DNA of 64,000 nt. It comes from Sneathiella litorea. Lineage in GTDB: Bacteria; Pseudomonadota; Alphaproteobacteria; Sneathiellales; Sneathiellaceae. Both the position numbers and the translations under genes were made by a program. The stretch is from contig NZ_WTUW01000001.1 of the NCBI RefSeq assembly GCF_009882915.1, forward strand, positions 1,228,872-1,292,871, given 5' to 3'. Shown piece after piece: positions 44,790 through 53,830 of this stretch. Numbering within the stretch: the first letter of the stretch is position 1; every line of letters starts with the position of its first letter. Below the pieces are notes generated by a model. The model was not told the DNA's origin. It did not search any database and saw nothing but the letters and a program-made list of their open reading frames with translations.

Positions 44790-45125
44790 ATGATAAAAGG
44801 AAAATCGATTGTATTAACGCTGGCAATATTCGCCATGCTGCTGCCAATTGAAGTAAAAGCGGAAATCTGGGGCGGAACGGGATGTGCCGGAGTTGTTGAG
44901 AATGAGCTTGAAAAGTTGGACATTGATGAATTGGGTGCCACGCGGGTTACCTATATTGTGTCCAATCGTGGTTCTGTTGCTTCGGATGGACTGGAAGAAT
45001 TAAATGGATGGGTTAGCTTTGAAAAATGCAGTGGCAACCTGACCGTTCAGCTGTCTGACAGTTGTGCTGTGACGATGATGTACACAAGCGGGGAGTGCCG
45101 CATCCCCGGTATTGCGCATTATTAG
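44790..45125 (+). CDS. small secreted protein of unknown function
   Basis: The 111-residue protein has a clear signal peptide (positively charged MIKGK, then a hydrophobic core, cleavage near VKA-EI at residues 24-26). The mature part has four cysteines (GTGCAG, EKCSGN, DSCAVT, GECRIP) that could make two disulfides in the periplasm. I recognise no family. Its TAG overlaps the TAA of the convergent secreted-protein gene by 3-4 bp. Confidence 0.6.
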   Translation: MIKGKSIVLTLAIFAMLLPIEVKAEIWGGTGCAGVVENELEKLDIDELGATRVTYIVSNRGSVASDGLEELNGWVSFEKCSGNLTVQLSDSCAVTMMYTSGECRIPGIAHY

Positions 45126-45646
45126 TCAATAGACTGTGAATGGCAGGTATTTCCGGTGAGTTGCCGTATTTTGATCTGGTGGGTGAAATTGGCGCCATCA
45201 CTTAAGGTAACGGATTCAAATCCAAGCAAGGTCAGCAAATCCAGAAAGGTCAGGTTTTCAGGCGCGCCGCTCTCTTCGAAAATAGGTGTTGTCCTGGCGC
45301 TGTTGGTAAGGTCGGCAAGCAGAGCGCGTACCCGGTAGATAGTTTCCAGATAACCATCTGTTTTGGCAATTATGATCAACTTTGCTGAATCACTACCTTT
45401 TGCAAATACAGCGTAAGCAGAATCATACGCTTTGTTGGACATACCTTCCTTTACACCGATAACAAAGCCGACACGTCGCCGTTTGTCCATCTCTGCAAGG
45501 GGTTGGATACGGGTGCAATATATTTCTATGTTCTCTGGAGCAGGATAGTAATAACCAATATAGCGATCTTCTGCTGCTGGCAAAGGTTGAACCATGACAA
45601 ACATCCAACCCAAAAATACTATCCAGCCAATTTTATTGCGCAGCAT
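45122..45646 (-). CDS. secreted protein of unknown function
   Basis: The 174-residue protein carries a signal sequence (hydrophobic WIVFLGWMFVMVQPLPAAED, cleavage near PAA-ED). The mature domain includes YIGYYYPAPENIEIYCTRIQ, YAVFAKGSDSAKLIIIAKTD and LDLLTLLGFESVTLSDGANF, which looks like a folded single domain. I know similar-looking proteins only as uncharacterised ones in Rhodospirillales-like bacteria. It overlaps its convergent neighbour at the stop codons. Confidence 0.65.
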   Translation of the reverse strand: MLRNKIGWIVFLGWMFVMVQPLPAAEDRYIGYYYPAPENIEIYCTRIQPLAEMDKRRRVGFVIGVKEGMSNKAYDSAYAVFAKGSDSAKLIIIAKTDGYLETIYRVRALLADLTNSARTTPIFEESGAPENLTFLDLLTLLGFESVTLSDGANFTHQIKIRQLTGNTCHSQSID

Positions 45647-45740
45647 TAAAAATCCCCCAAGGACCAGCTTATTAAAAGCGGACAGGTTATTTTTAATCCA
45701 TACCCGTAGACAACCTTAAAAGCTCCTGCGGGGTAATGTT

Positions 45741-46229
45741 TTAAGCGGCGCGATGGGCTTCGTTCCATTCGTGCAACAACTTTTTCGCTTCGGCCGCAGC
45801 AGTTTCAGGGGGCGGCGTTTTTTCTGGAATTTTAGCCGTTAACTCGATCACGTATCCATTTGGATCGCGGAAGTAAATGGAATGAATAGACTTGTGGTCT
45901 GATATCCCGCGGGTCTCAATGCCCATTTTCTTGCCTTTCGCGAACATTTTATGGAGATTGTCCATATCTACTTCTAATGCAATGTGAAGATCGTAATCAT
46001 GCTGGTCCTTGAATTCGAACTCTTGGTCGGGAGCTTCAAAAAAGGCGAGGAAGGAACCGTCATCCATACGGTAAAAGGTATGCAATACGTCTGTTGTACG
46101 ACCTGTTTTAGATTCACTGATCGACAACGCATCAGCCAACGGTAAACCTAAAAATTCCTCATAGAACTTACGTGTTTCTTCAGAATTTCGGCATCTATAA
46201 GCGTTGTGGTGAAGTCCTTTGATCATCAT
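45741..46229 (-). CDS. VOC-family (glyoxalase/dioxygenase-like) protein
   Basis: The 162-residue protein has the vicinal-oxygen-chelate fold: IKGLHHNAYRCRNSEETRKF begins the first beta-alpha-beta unit with a metal-binding His. DLHIALEVDMDNLHKMF has the second His, and SIYFRDPNGYVIELTAKIPE ends with the metal-binding Glu. The exact reaction is unknown. Its start overlaps the end of the MFS gene only if the longer frame (to 46328) is used. ATG 46229 with AGGGGATT ahead is preferred. It is the last gene of the flavodoxin-ligase-MFS operon. Confidence 0.82.
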   Translation of the reverse strand: MMIKGLHHNAYRCRNSEETRKFYEEFLGLPLADALSISESKTGRTTDVLHTFYRMDDGSFLAFFEAPDQEFEFKDQHDYDLHIALEVDMDNLHKMFAKGKKMGIETRGISDHKSIHSIYFRDPNGYVIELTAKIPEKTPPPETAAAEAKKLLHEWNEAHRAA

Positions 46230-46314
46230 AATCCCCTGTATGCTGGTGCGCCAGTTTGCAACCAAATATTTGGCGCTCGCCTTAGTAAAATCAACCCTGC
46301 GAAAGCCTGTAATA

Positions 46315-47538
46315 TCATCGACGCCCATTTGCCAAAGAGGCTGATTCTGGAAGAGCGCGGAGCTTAATCATGGCGATAACGCCAAGCAGGGGACCGATTG
46401 CGAGCGCGGCAAAAGCATAACGCCAGCTTACGGTCTCGACGAATAACGGCACTAAGTGAATCGTTGCCAGGCTGATCAGAAAGCCGATAGACGTTTGAAT
46501 TGTCAACATTGTACCGATCATATTTCTGGGACTGAGTTCTATAACGCAGGTGGAGAATTGCGCGGAGTCGGCGACAATGGAAATACCCCAAATCAGACAG
46601 ATAATAATTAAAAGTAGGGGGGAGCCACCAAACATGAACCCGACAGTAACGGCGCATGTTCCACTTACCGCCATGGCAAGGATTGTGATTGTTGTTCGGC
46701 CAACCCGGTCTGCGGCAATGCCTGCGATCAGACTCCCAACCCCGCCAACAGCAATCGTGGCAAAAGTACCAAGGCTGGCATAGAACTGGCCATTTTCGAG
46801 TTCATTTATCCGGAAACTTTCAAACAGGAACAGTCCGATCCAGGCCCACATGGCATATAGCTCCCACATATGGCCAAAATAGCCAAAATTAGCCAATCTC
46901 AGAGATTTATTCTGCCAGGCGTAAAAGGCGAGGGAGGGGTCGAATGGCGGCGCTTTCGGCATATCGCTGCCAAGGGAAACAAGAGGAATTAGGCCACAGG
47001 CGCCAATTGCAAGAAGGCTGCTGGCGATCAGGGTAAGCTTCCAGTCAATCCCACTCGTATCCAGAAGATTCAGGATATGAGGAAAAGCGCTTCCAATTGT
47101 GAGGGCGCCAACCAATAACCCGACGAGAAGTCCTGTATCCCGTATCGCCCAGGTCGAGACCATCTTCATGCCTAGCGGGTAAATTCCTGCCATACAGACG
47201 CCGGTGATAAACCGCATGAAGATGACAGAGAATGAGGTCGGATCCAAAAGAGTAATTAAAGCGTTGGCAAGAGCGGCAATCAGAGTCGCTGTCGCGAAGA
47301 AGAGCTTTGGAGGTATACGATCAGCCAGGCTGAAAATTGCGCTTATTAATGTTCCGACAACAAAGCCGATTGCAACAGCACTAGAGAAAAAAGAAGCCTG
47401 CAGACCGCTCAGACCAAACTCCGCTTTCAGGGCAGGGATTACCGCTGTCGCGGAGAACCAGAGGGAAAGCGCCATCACCTGACAAATGGCGAGCAAAATC
47501 ACAGAGCGCCATTTTTTCGTCAAATACCCGCTTATCAT
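46315..47538 (-). CDS. MFS transporter, possible aromatic acid permease
   Basis: The 407-residue protein has twelve predicted hydrophobic segments, with the MFS loop 2-3 motif region (GTLISAIFSLADRIPPKLFF) and a central charged loop. The mid-protein MWAWIGLFLFESFRINELEN is an amphipathic segment. It follows the benzoate-CoA ligase-like gene by 6 bp, so it may import the aromatic acid. That substrate is inferred from context only. Confidence 0.8.
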   Translation of the reverse strand: MISGYLTKKWRSVILLAICQVMALSLWFSATAVIPALKAEFGLSGLQASFFSSAVAIGFVVGTLISAIFSLADRIPPKLFFATATLIAALANALITLLDPTSFSVIFMRFITGVCMAGIYPLGMKMVSTWAIRDTGLLVGLLVGALTIGSAFPHILNLLDTSGIDWKLTLIASSLLAIGACGLIPLVSLGSDMPKAPPFDPSLAFYAWQNKSLRLANFGYFGHMWELYAMWAWIGLFLFESFRINELENGQFYASLGTFATIAVGGVGSLIAGIAADRVGRTTITILAMAVSGTCAVTVGFMFGGSPLLLIIICLIWGISIVADSAQFSTCVIELSPRNMIGTMLTIQTSIGFLISLATIHLVPLFVETVSWRYAFAALAIGPLLGVIAMIKLRALPESASLANGRR

Positions 47539-47544
47539 AATAGG

Positions 47545-49098
47545 TTAAACGGAGTCGCGTAATTTGAAGCGTTGAATTTTACCGGTAGACGTTTTCGGAA
47601 GTTCATCAACGAACTCAATCCATCTAGGATATTTGAAGGCAGCCAATCGTTCTTTAACAAACTGTTTTAACTCCTCGGCCAGAATTTCATGGTCAATATC
47701 GGCCTGTTTCGCAACAATGATTGCTTTTGGTTTAACGAGCTGATCAGAATCCTCTTTGCCGACAACCGCGGCTTCCAGAACGGCTTCATGTTCAATAAGG
47801 GCTGCTTCTACCTCAAAGGGGGAGACATATATCCCGCCGACCTTGAGCATATCATCTGTCCGTCCACAATAGATATAATAACCTTCCTCATCCTGATAGT
47901 ATTTATCGCCCGCCCTGGTCCAGGGACCCTGAAATGTTTCAAGACTTTTATCCCGTTGATTCCAATACATGACGGCACTGGACGGGCCGGAGATTTCCAA
48001 GGCGCCCATCTCACCCCGGGGGACTGGAAGGCCATCATCTCCTTGAAGACGGATTTTGTATCCTGTGACAGGCTTGCCTGTGGACCCGGGTCGGACATCC
48101 CCCGGTCGGTTGGAAAGAAATATATGCAGCATTTCGGTGCTGCCAATCCCGTCCAGAATATCGATACCCATTTGTTTCTGCCATCGAGTTAGCAGATCGG
48201 CAGGCAGCGCCTCTCCTGCTGAAACGCAGAAACGTAAATTGTGCTCCCCATTTTTCGGCAAAAGCCCGCTTGCCAAAAGCATTGCGAACAAGGTAGGCAC
48301 ACCGTAAAAAATAGTCGGAGCCTGTTCATGCAGGATATCACAAACAGTTTCCGGTGTTGGGGGACCTTCCAGTAGAATGGCTGTCGCCCCGACCGAAAAA
48401 GGGAACGTCAGGCCATTGCCAAGGCCATATGCGAAAAAGAGTTTGGCCGCGGAGAACATAATATCATCCTCGCGGATGCCAGTGGTTTCCTTTGCGTATA
48501 ACTCGGCCGTCGCGCTCAGGTTTCCATGCAGATGCACAGTTCCCTTGGGCATACCAGTGGTGCCGGAGGTGTAGAGCCAAAAGCACATATCATCACGAGT
48601 AGTTTGTACTGCTGAAAACTCCGGGCTCTGTGCTTTCACGAGGTCAGAGAGACTTTTATGTTCGCCGGTATTTGAGCCTGAGACAATAATGGACTTAAGG
48701 GCCGGGTAGGATTCCAAATGACTTTCGAATGGCGCTAGCAGGTCATCGGAAACAATAAGTGCCACGGCCCGGCTATCCTTCAGGATAAAAGCATAGTCGG
48801 TCTCAGTGAAGCGGGTGTTAACCGGTACGGGAATAATGCCTGCTTTGATCGCTCCTAAAAAACAAACCGGAAAATCAATTGTATCATTTAGGCAGAGAAT
48901 GATGCGTTGTTCCTGTTGAACACCGACTTCCTTTAGAGCATTGGCAAATCGATTGATATTGTCACTTAGGGCTTGATAACTGTGCGAGCCTGATTTGTCG
49001 ATGACAGCGGTTTTTTGCCCGCGGCCCTCCGTTATGTTGTGGTCGATAAGATCAACGGTCGCATTAAAAAACTCCCCCATATCGGTATTGTTGGCCAT
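47545..49098 (-). CDS. benzoate-CoA ligase-like AMP-forming acyl-CoA synthetase
   Basis: The 517-residue ANL enzyme activates an aromatic acid to its CoA ester. It shows the P-loop FWLYTSGTTGMPKGTVHLHG, the A5 motif LDGIGSTEMLHIFLSN, and the A8 hinge YYIYCGRTDDMLKVGGIYVS. The catalytic lysine is in LPKTSTGKIQRFKL. Length, motifs (GSTEMLHIF) and linkage to boxR, boxC and boxB point to benzoate-CoA ligase (bclA type). ATG 49098 follows GGGAGG at 6 nt; the longer start at 49119 is less likely. Confidence 0.85.
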   Translation of the reverse strand: MANNTDMGEFFNATVDLIDHNITEGRGQKTAVIDKSGSHSYQALSDNINRFANALKEVGVQQEQRIILCLNDTIDFPVCFLGAIKAGIIPVPVNTRFTETDYAFILKDSRAVALIVSDDLLAPFESHLESYPALKSIIVSGSNTGEHKSLSDLVKAQSPEFSAVQTTRDDMCFWLYTSGTTGMPKGTVHLHGNLSATAELYAKETTGIREDDIMFSAAKLFFAYGLGNGLTFPFSVGATAILLEGPPTPETVCDILHEQAPTIFYGVPTLFAMLLASGLLPKNGEHNLRFCVSAGEALPADLLTRWQKQMGIDILDGIGSTEMLHIFLSNRPGDVRPGSTGKPVTGYKIRLQGDDGLPVPRGEMGALEISGPSSAVMYWNQRDKSLETFQGPWTRAGDKYYQDEEGYYIYCGRTDDMLKVGGIYVSPFEVEAALIEHEAVLEAAVVGKEDSDQLVKPKAIIVAKQADIDHEILAEELKQFVKERLAAFKYPRWIEFVDELPKTSTGKIQRFKLRDSV

Positions 49099-49202
49099 TT
49101 CATCCCTCCCCAAGATCAAAAGCGCTTCCCGTTTTGTTATGTGCGCTTCCCCAGCTTATCGTCACCCTGATATCAACGGCAAGTGGATCTAGTTAATTAG
49201 CT

Positions 49203-49664
49203 CTATGCCGCTCTAAGTTTCTCGAGCCATTCCTCTGCCCATTCTGCGGCCTGATCCTCTGGCAGTTCACCCGTGGAGGCATCATGGCGGATAATATCAC
49301 CAACACGTGTAGCGCCGTATTTCTGAAAGGCTGCGTCGAATAGGTTGCCAGCATTACAGAAAGTTTGATCGTAGGTCAGATCTCCAAGTGCAAAGACACC
49401 GTACTTGATACCTGAAAGATCTGGTGATGCTAAGGAAAGGTTATTAATGAAGGCCTGACCATTGTCCGGTATGTCTCCCTGCCCGTAGGTCGATGTGCAG
49501 ATAATATAGGCTGCGCCGTTCTTGAGAATATCGGCACCCAGGTCATCCATTAACAGGATTTCCGCCTCTTCTCCCTTAGCCGACAAAGCATCTGCTATTT
49601 CCTCGGCGACTAGCTCGGCTGTTCCGGTCATGGTGCTGACAAGAATTTTAATTTGATCGACCAA
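49203..49664 (-). CDS. flavodoxin-like FMN protein (MioC type)
   Basis: The 153-residue protein has the phosphate-binding loop STMTGTAELVAEEIADAL and the two FMN loops CTSTYGQGDIPDNGQ and FALGDLTYDQTFCNAG. It would carry electrons with FMN. It is the first gene of the operon with the benzoate-CoA ligase-like enzyme and is divergent from boxR. No boxA reductase was found, so a role as electron carrier for BoxB is possible; this is inference. Confidence 0.85.
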   Translation of the reverse strand: MVDQIKILVSTMTGTAELVAEEIADALSAKGEEAEILLMDDLGADILKNGAAYIICTSTYGQGDIPDNGQAFINNLSLASPDLSGIKYGVFALGDLTYDQTFCNAGNLFDAAFQKYGATRVGDIIRHDASTGELPEDQAAEWAEEWLEKLRAA

Positions 49665-49761
49665 AGCTGATATTCTCCAACAAAGAGCTACTCAAATGAC
49701 GCAATAGGAAATATAATGCAGTCTGTCCAGTTGATAATGATCAATTGCTAGTGAGTGATGA

Positions 49762-50670
49762 ATGAGCAAGGCGACATTTGACGATGGGCGGCGAGAAGAC
49801 GACGAGGCAAAATACTTTCTCTTTGCTCTTGGTGCCAATGTTCGCGCGTTGCGATCGCAGCGGGGTATGACCCGTAAGATCCTTGCGCATGATTCGGGCG
49901 TGTCGGAGCGTTACCTCGCCAAGCTGGAAGCAGGCGAGGGGAATGCCTCGGTACAGATATTGCGGCAGATCGCAGCGGCTATGGATACAACCCTCGTCGA
50001 ATTGGTGTCGAGCGGAGACGAGTTGAGTCCTGAAATGCAGGATCTTTATCGGCTTGGACGGCGCCTGCCGCCAGATCAGCTTGGGGCAGCCATTAGCGTT
50101 ATTAAGGAACGCCTGATCAAGCCTGATGAGGCGGCAAAAGGCCGTCGTATATCGCTGGTTGGCCTTCGTGGGGCAGGAAAGTCAACCCTTGGCCCCCTCC
50201 TTGCCGAAAGATTAGGGTTCCAGTTTGTTGAGCTCAACGAGGTCATTGAAAAGGAATATGGGGCAAGCCTGGGCGAGATATTCTCGCTGGCTGGCCAGCC
50301 ATCATTTCGCAGGTGGGAGCGGCGATGCTTCACCGATATCGTAACTAAACAGGATGAGGTGGTTATCGCGACGGGGGGAAGTATCGTTGTCGACGAAAAG
50401 ACACTTTCGTTGTTGCTTGGCAGGACGCATGCGATTTGGCTGCAGGCTAAACCTGAAGAGCATATGGCGCGGGTTGTGGCGCAAGGGGATATGCGTCCCA
50501 TTGCGAATAGTCGTGAGGCCATGTCTGATCTCAGGCAAATTCTCGCGGCGCGGACGCCCCTTTATCGCCGCGCGAATGCGAGTTGCGATACCTCAGGTAA
50601 GAAAGTTAAAGAAAGCCTTCGGGATCTGGAGCTGATTGCGTCCAGTTTGCTCTCGGAAGATATGCAGTAA
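49762..50670 (+). CDS. boxR: benzoyl-CoA-responsive regulator BoxR (HTH plus shikimate-kinase-like)
   Basis: The 302-residue protein fuses an XRE-type helix-turn-helix (VRALRSQRGMTRKILAHDSG, then VSERYLAKLEAGEG) to a shikimate-kinase-like domain with a P-loop (VGLRGAGKSTLGPLLAERLG) and the EKEYG...RWERR block. BoxR/BzdR regulators bind benzoyl-CoA in this second domain and then release DNA. It lies between the ligase and boxCB operons. The spacing, fusion and context make the call strong. Confidence 0.92.
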   Translation: MSKATFDDGRREDDEAKYFLFALGANVRALRSQRGMTRKILAHDSGVSERYLAKLEAGEGNASVQILRQIAAAMDTTLVELVSSGDELSPEMQDLYRLGRRLPPDQLGAAISVIKERLIKPDEAAKGRRISLVGLRGAGKSTLGPLLAERLGFQFVELNEVIEKEYGASLGEIFSLAGQPSFRRWERRCFTDIVTKQDEVVIATGGSIVVDEKTLSLLLGRTHAIWLQAKPEEHMARVVAQGDMRPIANSREAMSDLRQILAARTPLYRRANASCDTSGKKVKESLRDLELIASSLLSEDMQ

Positions 50671-50675
50671 ATTGC

Positions 50676-50703
50676 TTGACATGCACTAAAGTGCATTTAA
50701 ATT
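50676..50703 (+). promoter_or_regulatory. boxC promoter with overlapping palindromic operator
   Basis: A -35 element TTGACA (50676-50681) is followed by an AT-rich -10 around 50698-50703. The spacer contains ATGCACTAAAGTGCAT (50681-50696), two 7-bp arms around AA. TGCA half-sites also occur as ATGCAGT at 50662-50668 and, in the flavodoxin-boxR gap, at 49716-49722. A repressor bound there would block RNA polymerase; BoxR is the obvious candidate. Confidence 0.7.
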
Positions 50704-50739
50704 ACTTATATCTTCATTAATTCCCCGGATTGCGGCCCG

Positions 50740-52383
50740 ATGATCACGTTTGACAGGCTTCCTGATAACTATAGACACTGGCAGCTTTCTGTTGAGGGAG
50801 ATGTCGCTACCCTTACTCTTGCTGTCGATGAAGATGGGGGCCTGAAGCCCGGGTATCAGCTTAAGCTCAATTCCTATGATCTGGGGGTTGATATTGAACT
50901 CAATGATGCCCTGCAACGCATCCGTTTTGAGCATCCCACCGTGCGCACGGTTATAATTACAAGCGCACTGGAAAAGATGTTCTGCTCCGGCGCGAATATT
51001 TATATGCTGGGCACCTCTTCCCATGGCTGGAAAGTGAACTTCTGCAAGTTCACCAATGAAACGCGTAATGGTATTGAGGATTCGAGCCGATACTCAGGAA
51101 TAAAATTTCTGGCAGCTTGCAATGGCACAACTGCTGGTGGCGGATACGAGCTTGCTCTGGCGTGTGATGAAATATTTCTTGTTGATGATCGCTCCAGTGC
51201 CGTCAGTCTGCCTGAAGTGCCGCTTCTAGGTGTGTTGCCGGGAACCGGTGGCCTCACCCGCCTTATAGATAAGCGCAAAGTCCGGCATGACCTAGCCGAT
51301 GTGTTTTGCACAAATCCGGATGGCGTTCGTGGCCAGCGTGCAAAAGACTGGCGGTTGGTGGATGAAGTGGCGCCGCGGAACAATTTTGAAGAAAAGGTGA
51401 AATTGCGCGCAAAAGAGCTCGCCGCGAGCAGTCTGCGGCCCGAGCAGGCATCAGGTATAAAACTGACACCGCTTGATCGCCAGATTGACAGTGCTGGCTA
51501 TCATTATCGGTATGTCGATGCAGCGCTGGATGAGGCCGCAGGTGTTGTGACTATTACAGTTACTTCCCCGAAAGCTCAGTTGCCCGAGACACTCCCTGAT
51601 ATTCATGCGGCAGGCGCTGACTGGTGGCCCCTTGCTATGGCGCGGGAGCTTGAGGATGCTATCCTTATGCTACGTACGAATAATGAGGAAGTCGGTACCT
51701 TCCTCTTGAAAACGAGCGGTGACATCGAGAAAGTGCTGAAAGTTGATGCTTTTCTCGTGGAGTATCAGGAGGATTGGTTCGTTCGGGAGGTTGTGGGAAT
51801 GCTACGCCGAACCCTGGCGCGCCTCGATGTATCCTCCCGCAGCCTGTTTGCTCTCATTGAAGAAGGATCCTGCTTTGCAGGCACTTTATATGAGCTCGCC
51901 CTCGCTGCTGATCGCGTCTATATGCTGGATATTGCAGAAGACGACGGTACTCCACCACACATTGCGTTGAGCGAGATGAACTTCGGTGCTTATGAAGCCG
52001 TGAATGGTAAAGCAAGGCTCGCACATCGATTTTATGGAGAAGAGAACGTCCTCAAGGCTTTAAAGCTGCAAATGGGCGTGCAATTCAATGCAGCAGAGGC
52101 CGAGGAAAAAGGCCTCGTGACCTTCATCCCGGATGATATTGATTGGGATGAGGAAATCCGTCTCCTGATTGAAGAAAGGGCGAGCCTGTCACCCGATGCG
52201 CTAACTGGTCTGGAAGCAAATTTGCGGTTTGGCGGCGGGGAAACTATGGCAACGAAAATATTCGGACGGCTATCGGCCTGGCAGAACTGGATATTCTATC
52301 GGCCCAACGCTATCGGCGAAAAAGGTGCGCTTAAATTATTTGGTAGTGGGACCAAAGCGGAATTTGACAAGAGGAGAGTTTAG
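50740..52383 (+). CDS. boxC: benzoyl-CoA-dihydrodiol lyase BoxC
   Basis: The 547-residue enzyme opens the ring of the 2,3-epoxybenzoyl-CoA product, releasing formate. It has two crotonase-like halves. The N-terminal half reads KMFCSGANIYMLGTSSHGWK and AACNGTTAGGGYELALACDE, the oxyanion-hole region. The C-terminal half carries SRSLFALIEEGSCFAGTLYE and LALAADRVYMLD. The length and order are those of BoxC rather than a simple enoyl-CoA hydratase. It is directly followed by boxB (1 bp gap). Formate released here could feed the formate dehydrogenase at 5.8-10.3 kb. Confidence 0.93.
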   Translation: MITFDRLPDNYRHWQLSVEGDVATLTLAVDEDGGLKPGYQLKLNSYDLGVDIELNDALQRIRFEHPTVRTVIITSALEKMFCSGANIYMLGTSSHGWKVNFCKFTNETRNGIEDSSRYSGIKFLAACNGTTAGGGYELALACDEIFLVDDRSSAVSLPEVPLLGVLPGTGGLTRLIDKRKVRHDLADVFCTNPDGVRGQRAKDWRLVDEVAPRNNFEEKVKLRAKELAASSLRPEQASGIKLTPLDRQIDSAGYHYRYVDAALDEAAGVVTITVTSPKAQLPETLPDIHAAGADWWPLAMARELEDAILMLRTNNEEVGTFLLKTSGDIEKVLKVDAFLVEYQEDWFVREVVGMLRRTLARLDVSSRSLFALIEEGSCFAGTLYELALAADRVYMLDIAEDDGTPPHIALSEMNFGAYEAVNGKARLAHRFYGEENVLKALKLQMGVQFNAAEAEEKGLVTFIPDDIDWDEEIRLLIEERASLSPDALTGLEANLRFGGGETMATKIFGRLSAWQNWIFYRPNAIGEKGALKLFGSGTKAEFDKRRV

Positions 52384-52384
52384 T

Positions 52385-53809
52385 ATGGCGATTAATTATC
52401 AAGAGCGTATCCCGAATAACGTTGATCTTGGTAATGACCGCCGTTTGCAACGAGCGCTGGAGCATTGGCAGCCGCGCTTTATTGACTGGTGGCAGGAACT
52501 GGGGCCAGAAGGGTTCCAGATGAGGGATGTGTATCTTCGTACAGCGACCTCAGTTGATGCGAAAGGTTGGGCGACGTTCGGCGCGGTGAAGATGCCAGAT
52601 TATCGCTGGGGTATATTTCTCGCTGATCAGGAAAAGGATCGCACCATCGGTTTCGGCGATGATTTTGGCAAGCCTGTATGGCAGCAGGTGCCGGGTGAGC
52701 ATCGCTCGACCCTTCGTCGATTGATCGTGACTCAAGGTGATACGGAGCCAGCCTCGGTCGAGCAGCAACGTCTTCTCGGGAAGACCTGTCCGTCGCTCTT
52801 TGATTTACGCAACCTTTTTCAGGTGAACGTGGAGGAAGGGCGGCATCTTTGGGCTATGGTGTATCTGCTGCATGCCTATTTCGGTCGCGACGGACGTGAG
52901 GAGGCGGAAGATCTCTTGATGCGCCATTCGGGTAGTGAGGATAACCCGCGCATTCTGGGCACGTTCAACGAGCCGATCAGCGAATGGCTTTCCTTCTTTA
53001 TGTTTACATATTTTACGGACCGGGATGGCAAGTATCAACTGAAAAGCTTAGCCGAATCATCCTTTGACCCTCTCGCGCGAACCTGCCAGTTCATGCTGAC
53101 CGAAGAGGCGCATCATATGTATGTCGGTGAAACCGGGATCACCCGAATCATCAAGCGCACGTTGGCCAAAATGGCGGAACTCAAGACTGATGACCCGGCC
53201 GTTTTGCGAAAGGCGGGGGTTATTGACCTTCCAACTTTGCAGCGTTTCGTGAATTTCTGGTTCTCTTCCTGCATGGATCTATTCGGCGCGGAGGTATCCT
53301 CCAATGCCGCAATTACCTTTGCGACCGGCGTTAAAGGGCGCCCGGATGAGCGCGTATTTGAGGATCATGTTGAGCGGGATACTGTTATGGAGATTGAGAT
53401 GCCTGATGACGCCGGTGATATCCGTTTGGGTGAGATTACTGTTCGCAGTGGTATTAATGAACAAGTCCGGACCGCCTATATCAAGGACTGCATGGTTGGG
53501 GTAATCCGTTGGAACCGTCTGATAAAGAAAGCCGGCTTTGAGTTTACAATTGAATTACCATCGAGCCGGTTTCGTCGGCAAATCGGATTTTGGGCGAATA
53601 TTGTAACGGATCCGAAAGGCGAATTTATTTCGGCTGAGGAGTTTAATCGCCGTCATGACGAGTTTCTGCCCTCAGAAAGCGACCGTGCCTATATCCATAG
53701 TCTGATGCAACAGGTTGTTGAGCCGGGCAAGATGGCAGGCTGGATAGCTGCACCAGACCGTGGCATTAACAATATGCCTACGGATTATGAGTATGTGCAT
53801 ATGAGTTAA
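52385..53809 (+). CDS. boxB: benzoyl-CoA 2,3-epoxidase oxygenase component BoxB
   Basis: This 474-residue diiron enzyme epoxidises benzoyl-CoA with O2. It begins INYQERIPNNVDLGNDRRLQ and contains ferritin-like helices with iron ligands, as in VNVEEGRHLWAMVYLLHAYF (Glu and His) and FMLTEEAHHMYVGETGITRI (Glu, Glu, His). SCMDLFGAEVSSNAAITFAT lies between subunits. ATG 52385 begins right after the boxC stop. It needs electrons from BoxA, which is not in the window. Confidence 0.95.
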   Translation: MAINYQERIPNNVDLGNDRRLQRALEHWQPRFIDWWQELGPEGFQMRDVYLRTATSVDAKGWATFGAVKMPDYRWGIFLADQEKDRTIGFGDDFGKPVWQQVPGEHRSTLRRLIVTQGDTEPASVEQQRLLGKTCPSLFDLRNLFQVNVEEGRHLWAMVYLLHAYFGRDGREEAEDLLMRHSGSEDNPRILGTFNEPISEWLSFFMFTYFTDRDGKYQLKSLAESSFDPLARTCQFMLTEEAHHMYVGETGITRIIKRTLAKMAELKTDDPAVLRKAGVIDLPTLQRFVNFWFSSCMDLFGAEVSSNAAITFATGVKGRPDERVFEDHVERDTVMEIEMPDDAGDIRLGEITVRSGINEQVRTAYIKDCMVGVIRWNRLIKKAGFEFTIELPSSRFRRQIGFWANIVTDPKGEFISAEEFNRRHDEFLPSESDRAYIHSLMQQVVEPGKMAGWIAAPDRGINNMPTDYEYVHMS

Positions 53810-53830
53810 GAGAATGGCGTCAGGTTAATC

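Noticed and set aside
49731..49744. TTGAT-AATG-ATCAA inverted repeat just before boxR
   Set aside because: Arms are only 5 bp and AT-rich; chance is likely in this AT-rich gap, and the TGCA sites are better operator candidates.
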